Assembly: GCF_900176255.2 (NCBI RefSeq)
Contig: NZ_FXEG02000002.1
Coordinates: forward strand, 1,798,001 to 1,862,000
Source of the DNA: Mycobacterium ahvazicum
Lineage (GTDB): Bacteria > Actinomycetota > Actinomycetes > Mycobacteriales > Mycobacteriaceae
Direction of reading: 5' to 3'
DNA length: 64,000 nt
The notes beneath the pieces are model-generated. The model was not told the origin of the DNA and did not search any database. It worked only from the letters and a program-made list of their open reading frames with translations. Both the position numbers and the translations under genes were made by a program. Positions 63,006 through 64,000 of this stretch are shown here, piece after piece. Positions within the stretch are counted from its first letter, which is position 1. Each line of letters begins with the position of its first letter.

Positions 63006-63434
63006 ATGGCGATCGCGCTGAGCTGGCTGATCTTCGCGCTGGCTCTTGCCGGTGCCGAGGCGCTGACGGGCGATATGTTCCTGTTGATGCTGGGCGGCGG
63101 TGCGCTGGCCGCCGCGGTCACGGCGTGGTTCACGAATTGGCCGATCCTGGCCGACGGCGCGGTGTTCCTGGTCGTCTCAATCCTGCTTGTCGTGCTGGTC
63201 CGGCCCGCATTGCGGCAGCGGATGACCCCCAAGTCGCTGCCGACGGGCATCGAGGCGCTCGAGGGCAAAAGCGCGCTGGTGCTCGATCGGGTTGCCCGCG
63301 ACGAGGGTCAGGTGAAACTTGACGGCCAGGTGTGGACGGCGCGTCCGTTCAACGACGGCGACGTCTACGAGCCCGGCGAATCGGTCACGGTCGTGCACAT
63401 CGACGGCGCGACGGCGGTGGTGTTCAAGCACTGA
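63006..63434 (+). CDS. NfeD-like membrane protein
   Basis: A 142-residue protein from ATG 63006. Two or three hydrophobic segments ([55 protein letters not shown]) precede a C-terminal OB-fold domain ([35 protein letters not shown]), the NfeD layout. NfeD proteins work with SPFH/stomatin proteins in membrane microdomains, and the next gene is one. Translation start has no strong SD. Confidence 0.9.
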   Translation: MAIALSWLIFALALAGAEALTGDMFLLMLGGGALAAAVTAWFTNWPILADGAVFLVVSILLVVLVRPALRQRMTPKSLPTGIEALEGKSALVLDRVARDEGQVKLDGQVWTARPFNDGDVYEPGESVTVVHIDGATAVVFKH

Positions 63435-63482
63435 TCGGTCGGCACAGACGCTGCGAAGACGCTGCGAGAGAAAGGAACTCCG

Positions 63483-64000
63483 GTGGAAGGTGCGGTTGCG
63501 GGTTTGGTGTTGCTGGCCGTTCTGGTGATCTTCGCGATCATCGTGGTGGCCAAGTCCGTGGCGCTGATACCGCAGGCCGAAGCCGCGGTGATCGAGCGTC
63601 TGGGTCGGTACAGCCGCACGGTCAGCGGGCAGCTGACGCTGCTGGTGCCGTTCATCGATCGCGTCCGGGCCCGGGTTGATCTGCGCGAGCGGGTGGTGTC
63701 GTTCCCGCCGCAGCCCGTGATCACCGAGGACAACCTGACGCTCAACATCGACACCGTGGTCTATTTCCAGGTCACCGTTCCGCAGGCGGCCGTCTACGAG
63801 ATCAGCAACTACATCGTCGGCGTCGAGCAGCTCACCACGACCACGCTGCGCAACGTCGTCGGCGGTATGACGCTGGAGCAGACTCTGACCTCGCGCGACC
63901 AGATCAACGGACAGCTGCGCGGTGTGCTCGACGAGGCGACCGGTCGCTGGGGCCTGCGCGTCGCCCGGGTCGAGCTGCGCAGCATCGACCCGCCGCCGTC
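63483..64000 (+). CDS. SPFH/stomatin-family protein (partial, cut by window end)
   Basis: The first 172 codons from GTG 63483 are visible; the gene runs off the window. One N-terminal transmembrane helix (AGLVLLAVLVIFAIIVVAKS) is followed by the SPFH/band 7 domain (VIERLGRYSRTVSGQLTLLVPF, RVDLRERVVSFPPQPVITEDN, DEATGRWGLRVARVELRSIDPP). It forms oligomeric membrane scaffolds and pairs with the preceding NfeD gene; corresponds to Rv1488. The GAAAGGAACTCCG upstream gives the ribosome-binding site. Confidence 0.93.
   Translation, partial: MEGAVAGLVLLAVLVIFAIIVVAKSVALIPQAEAAVIERLGRYSRTVSGQLTLLVPFIDRVRARVDLRERVVSFPPQPVITEDNLTLNIDTVVYFQVTVPQAAVYEISNYIVGVEQLTTTTLRNVVGGMTLEQTLTSRDQINGQLRGVLDEATGRWGLRVARVELRSIDPPP

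Overview
The window is a contiguous stretch of a high-GC actinobacterial chromosome and almost certainly comes from a nontuberculous, probably slow-growing Mycobacterium. Diagnostic contents are fabG1-inhA with a recognisable mabA promoter, ripA-ripB-moxR1, the complete sufR-B-D-C-S-U-T operon, mptB, lipO-fadD12 and the tkt-tal-zwf-opcA-pgl operon. Gene order follows the M. tuberculosis Rv1425-Rv1488 backbone, but no PE/PPE genes are present, ppc is present, SufB has no intein, and several islands differ. The species cannot be assigned from the sequence alone. I see no rRNA, tRNA, IS element, prophage or CRISPR array. No stretch longer than 300 bases lacks a gene.

Layout. 1-5.2 kb: tail of a gene compatible with a wax ester synthase/DGAT, a minus-strand lipid operon (acyltransferase, fadD12, lipO) and a PucR-type regulator. 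5.4-9.1 kb: a small hypothetical gene, then gap-pgk-tpiA, preceded by a four-copy 11-bp repeat. 9.1-12.1 kb: two tandem flavin monooxygenase paralogues and a divergent TetR regulator; the first copy retains a remnant of the tetR start. 12.2-18.8 kb: secG, ppc, two membrane proteins and a two-gene unit of a coiled-coil protein with an atypical P450. 18.9-25.4 kb: oxidative and non-oxidative pentose-phosphate operon. 25.7-31.6 kb: heme O and heme A synthases (ctaB, ctaA), a Cys-rich secreted protein, qor, a shrunken ATP-grasp homologue and an ABC exporter. 31.6-39.7 kb: mptB divergent from the SUF Fe-S assembly operon. 39.7-45.4 kb: DUF5666 lipoprotein, MscS channel, YihY protein, fadE15 and a thioredoxin with a SigH-like promoter. 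45.5-52.6 kb: echA12, an ABC-F protein, a tiny HTH protein, TetR/AcnR-like regulator, aconitase and an Rv1476-type membrane protein. 52.8-58.3 kb: ripA, ripB, moxR1, DUF58 and VWA proteins of cell-wall and envelope maintenance. 58.3-64 kb: a nuclease-like gene bracketed by twin palindromes, fabG1-inhA-hemH, a conserved unknown, an NfeD protein and an SPFH protein cut by the window end.

Most of the window is housekeeping. The least-explained elements are (1) the 58300-59278 cassette: a winged-helix plus Vsr/DUF559 nuclease-like gene delimited by two related 56-bp palindromes, one of which supplies its stop codon; (2) the duplicated monooxygenase/operator module with the tetR stub; (3) the ATP-grasp homologue that has lost its central ATP-binding segment and starts at a 16-bp palindrome shared with qor; and (4) the P450 whose I-helix lacks the usual acid-Thr pair. 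Several plausible operators (SufR, AcnR, a dyad at ctaA, SigH) are also visible.
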